Positions 1 to 8,811 of a stretch of DNA of 64,000 nt are shown here, one piece after another (position 1 is the stretch's first letter; the number at the start of each line of letters is the position of its first letter). Origin of the DNA: Xanthomonas citri pv. mangiferaeindicae (GTDB lineage: Bacteria > Pseudomonadota > Gammaproteobacteria > Xanthomonadales > Xanthomonadaceae); assembly GCA_002240395.1 (NCBI GenBank), contig CP016836.1, positions 967,001-1,031,000 of the forward strand. Direction: 5' to 3'. Made by a program: the position numbers and the translations under genes. Below the pieces are notes generated by a model. That model ran no database searches, was not told where the DNA came from, and saw only the letters and a program-made list of their open reading frames with translations.

Positions 1-590
1 TCCTGCGGCAGATAGCCGGGCAGCACGCCGATCAGCTCGAAGCCGTTACGCAGTTGGAAGCTCAGCGCGCGATCGCGGATGCGCCCGGCGCACACGTCGG
101 CGACATACGCGCGCACGTCGCCGCGATAGGCACGGGCGCGGCGCGAGAAGCCCGGCAGGCGCCCGCCGAATACGATGCCCTTGAGCCGCAGCTCCTGGCA
201 CAGCCGCTTGCGCAGCTCGTAGAGCCGACGGCCGATGCGCAGCCCGCGGTGATCGGGATCGACGCAGACCTCCATGCCGTAGAGCCAGTCCCCGGTCGAC
301 AGATGCCGCGAGGCGTAACCGCCGCCGGAGATCTCCAGCCAGCGATGTGGCGCCATCGCGGTGCGCTCGTCGATGCGGAACGTGCCGCAATAGCCGACCG
401 CAACGCCGTCGTAGAACGCCACGAACACGCCCTGCGGAAACTGCGCGATCTGGCCGTTGAGCATCTCGGCCGTGTAGCCATTGTCGCGTCCGTAGACGCG
501 CTCGCTCAGTGCGACGATCGCCGGAATATCGGCGATGCCGGCATGGCGCAACGTCAATCGCGCCCGCTCGCGCGTGGACGGATCGCTCAT
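1..590 (-). CDS. GNAT family N-acetyltransferase, C-terminus cut by window edge
   Basis: The frame opening at the ATG at 590 begins MSDPSTRERARLTLRHAGI and stays open to position 1 (about 196 codons). It carries a GNAT acetyltransferase fold: an N-terminal strand-helix (ADIPAIVALSERVYG), the segment WLYGMEVCVDPDHRG, and the acetyl-CoA binding loop RGLRIGRRLYELRKRL near residue 115. Related Xanthomonadaceae proteins are, from memory, about 500 residues long and continue into a carbon-nitrogen hydrolase (nitrilase) domain, so the rest probably lies left of the window. Substrate unknown. The longer overlapping minus-strand frames here are Arg-rich shadows. Confidence 0.75.
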   Translation of the reverse strand, partial: MSDPSTRERARLTLRHAGIADIPAIVALSERVYGRDNGYTAEMLNGQIAQFPQGVFVAFYDGVAVGYCGTFRIDERTAMAPHRWLEISGGGYASRHLSTGDWLYGMEVCVDPDHRGLRIGRRLYELRKRLCQELRLKGIVFGGRLPGFSRRARAYRGDVRAYVADVCAGRIRDRALSFQLRNGFELIGVLPGYLPQ

Positions 591-753
591 GCCGACGCCC
601 AGCTCTTGCCTTGAACCCGTTCAAGGTCCGTCGCGAGCGCAGCCAGGTGACGCGTGGCGGCGCGGAGGAAGCGCAGCGTACGTGTGGTACGTGAGCATTC
701 CGAGCACCGCACGCGCGTCAGATGGCAAGCGCAGCAGGACATTGAGCGGGTTC

Positions 754-2551
754 TTACAGCAGCACCCGGCGCATATCGCCGAGCAACTGCGCCAGCGTCG
801 CAGTGAAGCGCGCGGCCGCAGCGCCGTCGATGACCCGGTGATCGTAAGACAGCGACAGCGGCAGGATCCGGCGCGGCTGGAAGGCCTTGCCGTCCCAGAC
901 CGGCTTGATCGCCGACTTCGACACGCCCAGGATCGCCACTTCCGGCGCATTGACGATCGGCGTGAAGCTGGTGCCGCCGATGCCGCCCAGCGAGCTGATC
1001 GAAAAACACCCGCCCTGCATGTCCGCCGGGCCGAGCTTGCCGTCGCGTGCCTTCTTGGCCAGCGCCGACATCTCCTGGGAGATCTCCAGCACGCCCTTCT
1101 TGTCGGCATCGCGGATCACCGGCACCACCAGACCGTTGGGCGTGTCGGCAGCGAAGCCGATGTGGAAGTACTTCTTGAGCGTCAGCGTCTCGCCGGCCGC
1201 GTCGAGCGAACTGTTGAAGCGCGGGTACTGCTTGAGCACCGCGACAGACGCCTTGATCAGGAACGCGAGCATGGTCAGCTTGATGCCGGACTTCTCGTTT
1301 TCCTTGTTGAGCTGCACACGCAGCGCCTCGAGATCGGTGATGTCGGCATCGTCGTGCTGCGTGACGTGCGGGATCATCGCCCAGTTACGCGCGAGGTTGG
1401 CGGCCGAGATCTTCTGGATCCGGCCCAGTTCCTGGACCTCGATCTCGCCGAACTTGGCGAAGTCGACCTTCGGCCACGGCAGCAGATTCAGACCGCCGCC
1501 GGCCGCGGCCGGGGCACCGGCCTTCGACGCGCCACCGCCCGCCAGCACGCCCTTGACGAACTGTTGCACGTCTTCGCGCGTGATGCGCCCGGCGCGCGCG
1601 GTCCCGCGCACCTGGGCCAGATCGACGCCGAGCTCGCGCGCGAACAGGCGCACCGCGGGGCTGGCGTAGGGCACATTGCCCGGCAGGATCGCCTCGGCAT
1701 CGAAACGGACCGGCGGCTGGCCGCTGCCGGCCGGCCGGTGCTCCATCGAGGCCTGCGCGATCGGATCGGCCTTGGCCTGCGGGGCGACCGGCTCGACCGC
1801 GCTGTCGTCCTTGGACTTGGCGGGCGCGGCGCCCCCACCCGACGCGCTGCGCGCGTCGACCTCCCCGCTTGCGGGGAGGTGCGTCGGCCGAGGCGCCCTC
1901 GGCCTCGATGATCGCGACCACGCTGCCTTCCGACAGGGTGTCGCCGACCTTGACCTTCAGTTCCTTGATCACGCCGGCGACTGCGGCCGGCACTTCCATC
2001 GTGGCCTTGTCCGATTCCAGCGTGACCAGGCCCTGGTCCTTGGCCACCGTGTCGCCGACCGCCACCAGCACCTCGATCACCGGCACGTCGTCGTAGCCGC
2101 CGATGTCGGGCACCTTCGATTCCTGCGCGCCACCGCCGCCGGCCGGCGCCTTGGGCGCCTCGGTCTTCGCAGCGGGCGCGGCCTTCTCGGCCACCGGCTT
2201 GTCGGCGGCCTTCGCCGGCGCTTCCTGCGGCGCGGGCGCTTCACCCCCACCCGACGCGCTGCGCGCGTCGACCTCCCCCGCTTGCGGGGGAGGTGCATCA
2301 GCCGCGGCATCCTGGGCTTCGATGAGCGCGACCACGCTGCCTTCCGACAGGCTGTCGCCGACCTTGACCTTCAGTTCCCGGACCACACCGGCCACGGTCG
2401 AGGGGACCTCCATCGTGGCCTTGTCCGATTCCAGCGTAACCAGGCCCTGGTCGACCGACACCGTATCGCCGACGGCAACCAGCACCTCGATCACCGGGAC
2501 ATCGTCATACCCGCCAATGTCGGGAACGCGCGCTTCTTTCAGGTCGGCCAT
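754..2551 (-). CDS. aceF: Dihydrolipoyl acetyltransferase E2 of pyruvate dehydrogenase, frameshifted in a linker repeat
   Basis: E2 core of the pyruvate dehydrogenase complex, moving acetyl groups from E1 to CoA on swinging lipoyl arms. Start ATG 2551 gives MADLKEARVPDIGGYDDVPV. Lipoyl domain 1 covers residues 5-78 (lipoyl Lys44 in ESDKATME). Lipoyl domain 2 covers about 145-218 (Lys182) and is nearly identical. After that the frame runs into nonsense and the gene continues in another minus frame: E3-binding domain (YASPAVRLFARELGVD), then the catalytic domain ending with the HRVIDG active-site motif and a stop at 754. The shift lies in the second copy of a palindromic linker repeat at 1832-1882. 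Restoring two bases there gives one open frame of about 600 codons. An artefact is likely because E2 is a core enzyme; a real break or two-part expression is possible. Confidence 0.85.
1832..1882. repeat. Intragenic palindromic repeat, copy 2, carries the aceF frameshift
   Basis: Same unit as at 2244-2296 but 51 bp: the hairpin arms are CCTCCCCGC and GCGGGGAGG, each one base shorter than in copy 1. The loss of two bases shifts the aceF frame. The arms remain perfectly complementary, so this could be a natural short-stem variant or two homopolymer errors. Confidence 0.85.
2244..2296. repeat. Intragenic palindromic repeat, copy 1, in aceF linker
   Basis: A 53-bp unit (CCCCCACCCGACGCGCTGCG, then GCGTCGACCTCCCCCGCTTG, then CGGGGGAGGTGC) ends in a perfect hairpin of ACCTCCCCCGC and GCGGGGGAGGT. 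It is translated in frame as part of the linker (APPPQAGEVDARSASGGG) between lipoyl domains 1 and 2. The near-identical second copy lies at 1832-1882. Confidence 0.85.
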
Positions 2552-2945
2552 GCGGCCCTCCGGGCATCTCGTGACCCACTATTGTGGCGCCCCGCAGGTC
2601 CCGCGCCAACTGCTGTGATGCCGCATCGCGTGCCGCGATCGGTCGCGGAACATTGCGTCGCATCCAAGGCGTTCGTCTGCGGTACAGCCGCAGTCTTGCC
2701 GGGCACTGCCATACCAACCCGCATGGCAACGCGGCTTGCGATGAACGCGCTGCGCAGATTTCCGAAGCTGCTGTGAAGCGTTAGGAACGCTTCAGACAGC
2801 GCAAATCGCGGATTCAGCTTGTCCGCGCCAGCATGGCCGCGCCTTCCCGAAGAGGAAGGTCGCCAAAGGACTTCCGGTCCCGAACGCGAGAATCCCGCCG
2901 GCGCGTCCGCGCTGCCGGCACCAAGGCTACAAACAGGAGAACCCC
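2552..2945. other. Intergenic region between divergent aceF and ompW
   Basis: No credible gene. It should contain both divergent promoters. A perfect inverted repeat, TGAAGCGT-TAGGA-ACGCTTCA at 2774-2794, lies about 150 bp upstream of ompW and could be an operator or an RNA hairpin. The ompW ribosome site AGGAG is at about 2935-2940. Confidence 0.5.
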
Positions 2946-3590
2946 ATGAAGCCGAACGCGTCCATCCTCAACAAGCGCAGCCTGATCCTCGCCACCCTGG
3001 CCTCGCTCGCGGTCTCATCCGCGGCCTTCGCCCAGGACGCCGATACCGCGGCCGGCAAGCGCTTCTCGGTGGTCGGCGGCGTAACGCTGCTGCAGCCGAC
3101 CAACGACAGCGAGCGGAACAACGGGCTGAAGGTCGACGGCGGCCCGGCGCCGACCGCCTCGGTCTCGTACAACTTCACCGACAACATCAGCGCCGAGCTG
3201 TGGGGTGCGCTCGACGCGTTCGATCACCGTGTCAAGCAGGACGGCGGCAAGATCGGTACCGTCGATCAGCAGCCGATCGCGCTGAGTGGCCAGTACCACT
3301 TCGGTGACGTCGACAACACCTTCCGTCCGTTCGTCGGCCTGGGCTATCACCAGTCCAACATCAGCAACGAAGACCTGGGTGGCGGCGGCGACCACGTCAG
3401 CCTGACGACGCCGAAGGGCGCCATCGGCACGGTTGGTGTCGACATGAACATCAATTCCACCTGGTTCGCCCGTGCCGATGCGCGCTACCTGCGCAGCCGC
3501 GCGGACGTCAAGCAGGCCGGTGAGACCGTGCAGCGCGATCTCAAGCTCGATCCGTGGACCGTGGGTGTGGGTATCGGCGCACGCTTCTGA
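2946..3590 (+). CDS. ompW: OmpW family outer membrane protein
   Basis: A 214-residue precursor of an eight-stranded outer-membrane beta-barrel. Residues 1-29 form a signal peptide ending AAFAQD. The mature part has alternating barrel strands (RFSVVGGVTLLQP, TASVSYNFTDNISAELWG, FRPFVGLGYHQS) and ends in the aromatic terminal GIGARF typical for barrel assembly. OmpW proteins form a narrow hydrophobic channel linked to small-molecule uptake and stress; the role here is not set by context. AGGAG precedes the ATG and a strong terminator follows directly, so it is probably monocistronic. Confidence 0.9.
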   Translation: MKPNASILNKRSLILATLASLAVSSAAFAQDADTAAGKRFSVVGGVTLLQPTNDSERNNGLKVDGGPAPTASVSYNFTDNISAELWGALDAFDHRVKQDGGKIGTVDQQPIALSGQYHFGDVDNTFRPFVGLGYHQSNISNEDLGGGGDHVSLTTPKGAIGTVGVDMNINSTWFARADARYLRSRADVKQAGETVQRDLKLDPWTVGVGIGARF

Positions 3591-3617
3591 TCCTCTCTCT
3601 CCCAGAAACGTGCCCAG

Positions 3618-3648
3618 CGGCCCCGCCTTGTGCGGGGCCGTTTTTTTT
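3618..3648 (+). terminator. Rho-independent terminator after ompW
   Basis: Perfect 9-bp stem CGGCCCCGC / GCGGGGCCG with a CTTGT loop, followed by eight T. It sits 27 bp after the ompW stop. Confidence 0.92.
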
Positions 3649-3653
3649 CGCCT

Positions 3654-3710
3654 AGAACCGGGGTCAGAGTGCAATTTCGCCTCGCAAAATCGCACTCTGA
3701 CCCCGGTTCT
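3654..3710. repeat. REPIN-like inverted repeat (GGGGTCAGAGTGCAATTT type)
   Basis: Left arm AGAACCGGGGTCAGAGTGCA (continuing ATTT) at 3654-3677 and right arm 3687-3710 are inverted with one mismatch, separated by CGCCTCGCA. The same family occurs at 14672-14752 and 45811-45892, always between genes. From general knowledge such repeats are common in Xanthomonadaceae and are mobilised by REP-associated tyrosine transposases; none is in this window. Confidence 0.85.
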
Positions 3711-3734
3711 ACCCGGTCTCGGCCGAATGCCGCC

Positions 3735-4271
3735 TCAGAGCCAGCGTCCCAGACGCCACTGCAGCAGGACTGCGTAGGCGGCGTGGTAGCCGAGCACCAG
3801 CCCGGCGACCGCGAACAGCCCGGCCGGCTCGCCAAGCGGCCCCCAGGCCGCCAGGACCTCGACGTTGCCTTGCCAGCGCTCCCAGGCCTGCCAGATACCC
3901 GCGATCACGCGGGCAACCACGACCAAGGTCAGTGCCAGCACCAGCCAGCGATTGGGTGTGTACCAGACCGCTCCGGGCCGGTGCTCGACCCGCGTCAAGG
4001 CCCAACCAAGGCCGCCTGCGGCCAGGCCGGCGAGCAGCCCCAATCCTGCATAGACGAAGGCATGCGCAACGAACAGGTTGGTCATCGCCATCGCGCCCAG
4101 GAACAGCAACGCCGAGGCCGGCAGCAACCAAGCATTGAGCCGGGTCAGCCAGCGCGGCGGGCGCCGACGCGAGGTGCCGACGCGATAGCGGTTCCACAGC
4201 GCCAGTGGCCACAGCAGCAGCATCGCCGCGCACAGCGCCAGGACGAACACGATCAACAGGACGATGGGCAT
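3735..4271 (-). CDS. DUF1453/CcdC-like inner membrane protein
   Basis: A 178-residue polytopic membrane protein starting MPIVLLIVFVLALCAAMLLL. About five hydrophobic segments are visible, including PASALLFLGAMAMTNLFVAHAFV and WLVLALTLVVVARVIAGIW, with a basic first cytoplasmic loop (RYRVGTSRRRPPRW). It resembles the DUF1453 (CcdC-like) family of unknown function. An upstream in-frame ATG at 4415 would add an unlikely Arg-rich head overlapping the next gene, so ATG 4271 was chosen. It lies 58 bp downstream of the EamA transporter on the same strand. Confidence 0.65.
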   Translation of the reverse strand: MPIVLLIVFVLALCAAMLLLWPLALWNRYRVGTSRRRPPRWLTRLNAWLLPASALLFLGAMAMTNLFVAHAFVYAGLGLLAGLAAGGLGWALTRVEHRPGAVWYTPNRWLVLALTLVVVARVIAGIWQAWERWQGNVEVLAAWGPLGEPAGLFAVAGLVLGYHAAYAVLLQWRLGRWL

Positions 4272-4329
4272 GGCGGCAGTGTGCGGCACGCCGCGTGGCT
4301 GCGGCGTCGGCGACTCCGATCGGTCGCCC

Positions 4330-5244
4330 TCAGGGCGGCGGCGTCGCGTCCGGGTGGCGCACCGGCGGGTCGGCGACCACCCGCTCGCGGCGGAACATGT
4401 ACAAGCCGCTGGCAACGATGATCGCTGCGCCCAGCCAGGTCGGCGCGTCAGGCAGCACGCCCCAGAGCGTGAGATCGAGCACGATCACCCACAGCAGCGC
4501 GGTGTACTCCAGCGGCGCGACCTGACTGGCCTCGCCCAAACGGAAGGCATGGGTCATCGCGACCTGGCCCAGCGCGCCCGCCCCGCCGATCAGCGCCAGC
4601 ACGCCCAGATGCTCGGTCTGCAGCGGCCGCCAGTCGCGCCAGGCCAGCAGGCCGGCGAAGACCGCCATCAGCACCAGGAACCAGAACACCAGCGACTCGG
4701 GGCTGTCGCGCTGCGCCAGGATGCGCACGGTGATCGAGGCGACCGAGTAGCACAGCGCACCCAGCACCACCGCCAGGCCGGCCAGCGTGGCGACGCCCTC
4801 ACCGGTCGGGCGCAGCACCACCAGCACGCCGACGATGCCCACCGCGATCGCCGTCCACCGGCGCGGACCCACCCGCTCGCCGAGCAGCGGCACCGCCAGC
4901 GCGGTGACCAGCAGTGGCGAGACGAACACGATCGCGTACGCGGTCGACAGCGGCATGCGCGCCAGCCCGTACACGAAGCCGGCGATCATGCCCACGCCGA
5001 GCACGCCGCGCAGCAGGTGCAACGGCCAATGGATCCGCCACAACGTACCGCCGCGACCGCGCACCACGATCCACGCCGCGATCAGCGGCAGCGTGGTCAG
5101 GCTGCGGAACGTGGCGACCTGGAACGCCGAATAATCCTCGGCGATCCACTTCATGCCTGCGTCCATGCCCGCGAACGCGAGTACCGCCAACAGCATCCAC
5201 CATACGGCGGCGCGGGCATCGGTCGGCGGAGCGGCACGGGACAT
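4330..5244 (-). CDS. EamA/DMT family transporter
   Basis: A 304-residue drug/metabolite transporter from ATG 5244 (MSRAAPPTDARAAVWWMLLA). It has the expected ten hydrophobic helices in two EamA repeats: residues about 15-140 and 150-285. Visible signatures include YSAFQVATFRSLTTLPLIAAW in repeat 1 and LGVLALIGGAGALGQVAMTHAF with APLEYTALLW in repeat 2. It is likely an exporter of a small metabolite; substrate unknown. A larger frame extending upstream to 6216 is an artefact running antisense to the alcohol dehydrogenase frame. Confidence 0.85.
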   Translation of the reverse strand: MSRAAPPTDARAAVWWMLLAVLAFAGMDAGMKWIAEDYSAFQVATFRSLTTLPLIAAWIVVRGRGGTLWRIHWPLHLLRGVLGVGMIAGFVYGLARMPLSTAYAIVFVSPLLVTALAVPLLGERVGPRRWTAIAVGIVGVLVVLRPTGEGVATLAGLAVVLGALCYSVASITVRILAQRDSPESLVFWFLVLMAVFAGLLAWRDWRPLQTEHLGVLALIGGAGALGQVAMTHAFRLGEASQVAPLEYTALLWVIVLDLTLWGVLPDAPTWLGAAIIVASGLYMFRRERVVADPPVRHPDATPPP

Positions 5245-5318
5245 GATCGCGAAGGATGAACAGGGAGCGTCCATCCTCGCACGGAAGCGCGCGCCGGGCA
5301 TCCGGCGCGCACGGGTCT

Positions 5319-6368
5319 TCAGCGCCGCAGCGTCTCGATGTCGATGACGAAGCGGTAGCGCACATCGCCCTTGCGCATGCGCGCGTAGGCGGTCTCGATG
5401 TCGGCGATGCCGATGCGCTCGATGTCGGACACGATGCCGTGTTCGGCGCAGAACTCGAGCATCTCCTGGGTCTCGCGGATACCGCCGATCAGCGAGCCGA
5501 CCAGCCGCCGGCGCTGCAGGATCAACGCGCCGGCCGCGACCGGCGCCGGCGCCTCGGGAATACCGAGCAGGATCATCGTGCCGTCGACGCGCAGCAGCGA
5601 TAGGTACGCGTTGTAGTCGTGCTCGGCCGACACGCTGTCGACGATGAAATCGAAGGACTTGGCCAGCGCCTTGAACGTGCCCTTGTCGCGCGTAGCCGCA
5701 AACGCGTGCGCACCGAGCGCCAGCGCGTCGGCGCGCTTGGATTCCGAACTGCTCAGCACCGTCACCCGCGCGCCCATCGCGACGGCGAACTTGACCGCCA
5801 TGTGGCCCAGGCCACCCAGACCGACGACCGCGACCTCGTCGCCGGGCGCGACGCCGAAATGGCGCAGCGGCGAATAGGTGGTGATGCCTGCGCACAGCAG
5901 CGGCGCGGCGGCATCGAGCGGCAACGCATCGGGGATCCGCAGCACATAGGCCGCATCGACCGTGATCCGGGTCGAGTAGCCGCCATAGGTCGGCCCGCTG
6001 CCGTCGCGCGCCATCGCGTTGTAGGTGGCAGTCATGCCGTCCTCGCAGAACTGCTCCTCGCCGGCGCGGCATTGCGGGCAGGTCCGGCACGAGTCGACGA
6101 AGCAGCCGACACCGACGGCATCGCCGACCGCGAACGCGGTCACCGCGCTGCCAACCTGGGCGATGCGGCCGACGATCTCGTGGCCGGGCACCATCGGGAA
6201 GATCGACCCGCCCCACTCGTCACGCACCTGGTGCAGGTCGGAGTGGCAGACGCCGCAATAGAGGATGTCGATCAGCACCTCGGACGGGCCGGGCGGGCGG
6301 CGCTGGATCGTGGTGGGCGCGAGCGGCGCGGTGGCGTCCGCGGCGGCGTAGGCAGGGGTCTCGAACAT
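5319..6368 (-). CDS. Zinc-dependent NAD(P) alcohol dehydrogenase (YahK/cinnamyl type)
   Basis: A 349-residue medium-chain dehydrogenase that interconverts aldehydes and alcohols with NAD(P)H. Visible: catalytic zinc ligands in CGVCHSDLHQ and VPGHEIVGR, four structural zinc cysteines in CRTCPQCRAGEEQFC, and the Rossmann motif VVGLGGLGHMAVKFA. Residues 1-150 form the GroES-like domain and 150-290 the cofactor domain. Sequence is closest in style to YahK/cinnamyl alcohol dehydrogenases. Start ATG 6368 (MFETPAYAAADA) is preferred; an upstream ATG (MASPPLSQ) is possible and neither has a clear ribosome site. Monocistronic, divergent from yajQ. Confidence 0.88.
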   Translation of the reverse strand: MFETPAYAAADATAPLAPTTIQRRPPGPSEVLIDILYCGVCHSDLHQVRDEWGGSIFPMVPGHEIVGRIAQVGSAVTAFAVGDAVGVGCFVDSCRTCPQCRAGEEQFCEDGMTATYNAMARDGSGPTYGGYSTRITVDAAYVLRIPDALPLDAAAPLLCAGITTYSPLRHFGVAPGDEVAVVGLGGLGHMAVKFAVAMGARVTVLSSSESKRADALALGAHAFAATRDKGTFKALAKSFDFIVDSVSAEHDYNAYLSLLRVDGTMILLGIPEAPAPVAAGALILQRRRLVGSLIGGIRETQEMLEFCAEHGIVSDIERIGIADIETAYARMRKGDVRYRFVIDIETLRR

Positions 6369-6502
6369 GACGGCGATCTGCGACAGCGGGGGAGACGCCA
6401 TTGTGGCGCGTCGGCCGCGGCCGGGACCGGGCGAGCGCGCGATGCAACGTTCCACGCCGGCTGCGTTACCCTGCGGGCCGTTTCCCCACTGCCAGGTGCC
6501 CC

Positions 6503-6985
6503 ATGCCGTCTTTCGACGTCGTCTCCGAAGTCGACACCCACGAGTTGACCAACGCGGTCGACCAGGCCAACCGCGAACTGACCACGCGCTTCGACTTCAA
6601 GGGTGTGGAGGCCTCGTTCGAGCGCGAGGATGCGGTGATCACCCAGTCGGCCCCGAGCGAGTTCCAGCTCCAGCAGATGACCGAGATCCTGCGCCAGCGC
6701 CTGGCGGCGCGGAAGATCGATGTGCGCTGCCTGGAGTTCGGCGACATCGACACCAACCTCGCCGGCGCCCGGCAGAAGGTCACCGTCAAGCAAGGCATCG
6801 AACGCGACCTGGCCAAGAAGATCCAGACCACGCTCAAGACCGCCAAGCTCAAGGTCGACAGCCAGATCAATGGCGACAAGCTGCGCGTGACCGGCAAGAA
6901 GCGCGACGATCTGCAGGCAGCGATCGCGCTGCTGCGCGGCACCGAGTTCGAACTGCCGCTGCAGTTCGACAACTTCCGCGACTGA
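6503..6985 (+). CDS. yajQ: YajQ family cyclic di-GMP-binding protein
   Basis: A 160-residue cytosolic protein beginning MPSFDVVSEVDTHELTNAVD, with the family hallmarks TTRFDFKGVEASFE, EFGDIDTNLAGARQKVTVKQGI and the C-terminal GTEFELPLQFDNFRD. In Xanthomonas YajQ binds cyclic di-GMP and affects transcription of virulence genes by interacting with a regulator; that role is family knowledge, not shown here. Length matches the family. ATG 6503 was chosen over an upstream in-frame start at 6401 because conserved sequence starts at MPSFD. Confidence 0.95.
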   Translation: MPSFDVVSEVDTHELTNAVDQANRELTTRFDFKGVEASFEREDAVITQSAPSEFQLQQMTEILRQRLAARKIDVRCLEFGDIDTNLAGARQKVTVKQGIERDLAKKIQTTLKTAKLKVDSQINGDKLRVTGKKRDDLQAAIALLRGTEFELPLQFDNFRD

Positions 6986-6995
6986 GCGCCGCGTT

Positions 6996-8150
6996 CTAGA
7001 AGTAGCGCAACCACGTCCAATCCCGGCGCCGCGCCTTGAGCGCGGCGAACCCACGCACGGCCGGATACAGCGCCAGCGCCAGCGCCGCCGCGGCCGGCAG
7101 CAACCACGCCGCGGCCCCGAACCCGAAGACCGCCCCCTGATTGAGTCCCCATACGGCGACCGCGGCCAGGTACAGCAGCTTCAGCACGTACAGGTGCAGC
7201 AGATAGAAGAACATCGGCGCCGCGCCGTAGGTCGCCACCGGCGCCAGCCGCCGGGCCAGCGCCGGACGCTCGAACAGCCGCAGCAGCAACAGGCCCACGC
7301 CCAGGGTCAGACACAGGAACAGCAGCGAAGGTGGGTACTTGGTGACGTTGACCAGGCTCATCGCCGTGCGCAGTCCGTCCTCGCCGAGGCGCCAGGGCGC
7401 ATCGCCATAACCGTTGACCAGCCGCAGCACGGCGAACGCCGCCAGCGCGCCCACACCCCAGGCCAGCAGCCGCCGCTGGCGGCGCACGGCATCGAAACCG
7501 GCCGCGAACCACGGCCCGGCGGCATAGCCGAGCGCGATCACCCCGATCCACGGCAGCACCGGGTACGAGGTCCGCACCCGCAAGCCTTCGATCGGCTCGA
7601 ACCAGGCGCGCTGGTGCAGCACCGCCCACACCCCGGACCAGGCACCGTCCACGCGCAGGCCGTCGAGCAGGTTGTGCCCGGCCACCAGCGCCAGGCCGAG
7701 TGCGGCCAGCACCGGACGCGGCAACCACAGCAGCGCCGAGAGCGCGAGCATCGACAGGCCGATCGCCCAGATCACCTGCAGATATACCGTTTGCGGCGGG
7801 AACGCGAACGTCCAGGCGAAATTGACCAGCGTCACTTCCAGCAGCACCAGGAACAGCCCGCGCTTGAACAGAAACGCCGCGGTCGCCGCACGCCGGTCCG
7901 CCTGGCGCTGGCCGTAGAGCCAGGCCGACAGCCCGGTCAGGAACACGAACACCGGCGCGCACAGATGCGCGAGCAGGCGGAAGCCGAACAGCGTCGGCGA
8001 GACCTGGTCGATGTCGACCGGATCGGCCACCTGCACATGCAGGAAGAAGGTCTCACGCACGTGGTCGAGCAACATCAACAGCATGACCAGGCCGCGCAGC
8101 AGATCGATCTGGACCAGGCGCGGACGAGGCGGAAGGGCGGAAACGGGCAT
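6996..8150 (-). CDS. DUF1624/heparan-alpha-glucosaminide N-acetyltransferase-like membrane protein
   Basis: A 384-residue membrane protein with about ten helices. The N-terminus RLVQIDLLRGLVMLLMLLDH, followed by VRETFF, is the acyltransferase-type first helix with the conserved DLLRG and His of DUF1624 proteins. PVFVFLTGLSAWLYGQR and YPVLPWIGVIALGY are further family motifs. It probably modifies an extracytoplasmic sugar or lipid; substrate unknown. Start ATG 8150 was chosen; a TTG four codons upstream is the alternative. It converges with yajQ (10 bp apart) and is divergent from the DUF1415 gene across an AT-rich palindrome. Confidence 0.8.
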   Translation of the reverse strand: MPVSALPPRPRLVQIDLLRGLVMLLMLLDHVRETFFLHVQVADPVDIDQVSPTLFGFRLLAHLCAPVFVFLTGLSAWLYGQRQADRRAATAAFLFKRGLFLVLLEVTLVNFAWTFAFPPQTVYLQVIWAIGLSMLALSALLWLPRPVLAALGLALVAGHNLLDGLRVDGAWSGVWAVLHQRAWFEPIEGLRVRTSYPVLPWIGVIALGYAAGPWFAAGFDAVRRQRRLLAWGVGALAAFAVLRLVNGYGDAPWRLGEDGLRTAMSLVNVTKYPPSLLFLCLTLGVGLLLLRLFERPALARRLAPVATYGAAPMFFYLLHLYVLKLLYLAAVAVWGLNQGAVFGFGAAAWLLPAAAALALALYPAVRGFAALKARRRDWTWLRYF

Positions 8151-8173
8151 GGCAAATCGCAACGGCTGAACTA

Positions 8174-8186
8174 GTTATATTATAAC
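8174..8186. promoter_or_regulatory. AT-rich perfect palindrome in divergent promoter region
   Basis: GTTATA-T-TATAAC is a perfect dyad in an island of low GC inside very GC-rich DNA, between the divergent DUF1624 and DUF1415 genes. Such a short AT-rich dyad fits a promoter or repressor operator. No specific regulator can be assigned. Confidence 0.4.
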
Positions 8187-8245
8187 ATACCAATTGCGGC
8201 ATGCCGGCTGGTCTAGACTGCGCGCCCGTCCGCGCCGCCGATCCC

Positions 8246-8808
8246 GTGACCGCCCAGCTCCCCGATGCCCCGCCCCCGACGACCCGCTGGCCGCCACCCG
8301 CCGCTGGGTCGAGCGCGCGGTGATCGGGCTGAACCTGTGTCCGTTCGCCAAGGCCGTGTACGTCAAGGATCAGGTGCGACTGGTGCTGTGCGAGGCGACC
8401 ACGCCCGAGGCCCTGCTCGAACGGCTGGGCGAGGAACTGCTCCACCTGCGCGACACGCCGGCGCAGACCACCGACACCACGCTGCTGGTGCATCCGCACG
8501 TGCTGCAAGACTTCCTCGATTACAACGACTTCCTGGACGCGGCCGATGCCCTGGTCGAGTCGCTCGACCTCGACGGCGTGCTGCAGGTCGCCAGCTTCCA
8601 CCCCGACTACCGCTTCGCCGACGCCCCCGACGACGACATCGGCCACTGCACCAACCGCTCGCCCTACCCCACCTTGCATCTGCTGCGCGAGGACAGCGTC
8701 GAGCGCGCGGTGACGATCTATCCCGACCCCGACGCGATCGTCGAGCGCAACATCGCCACGCTCGAGCGGCTCGGACCAGACGGCTGGGCCGCCTTGCGCC
8801 GCCCCTGA
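8246..8808 (+). CDS. DUF1415 family protein, start region probably frameshifted
   Basis: Conserved DUF1415 protein of unknown function: LAATRRWVERAVIGLNLCPF, followed by the AKAVYVKDQVR segment, the HPHVLQDFLDYNDFLD region and HPDYRFADAPDDDIGHCTNR are family blocks with conserved Cys and His. The coding frame itself lacks any ATG or GTG near the start; only TTG 8194 or CTG 8218 are available. A GTG at 8246 opens VTAQLPDAPPP in a different frame, and one extra C in the C5 run at 8273-8277 would join it to DDPLAATRRW. I infer a lost base there. The stop at 8808 converges with tyrA 3 bp away. Confidence 0.7.
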
Positions 8809-8811
8809 GCC

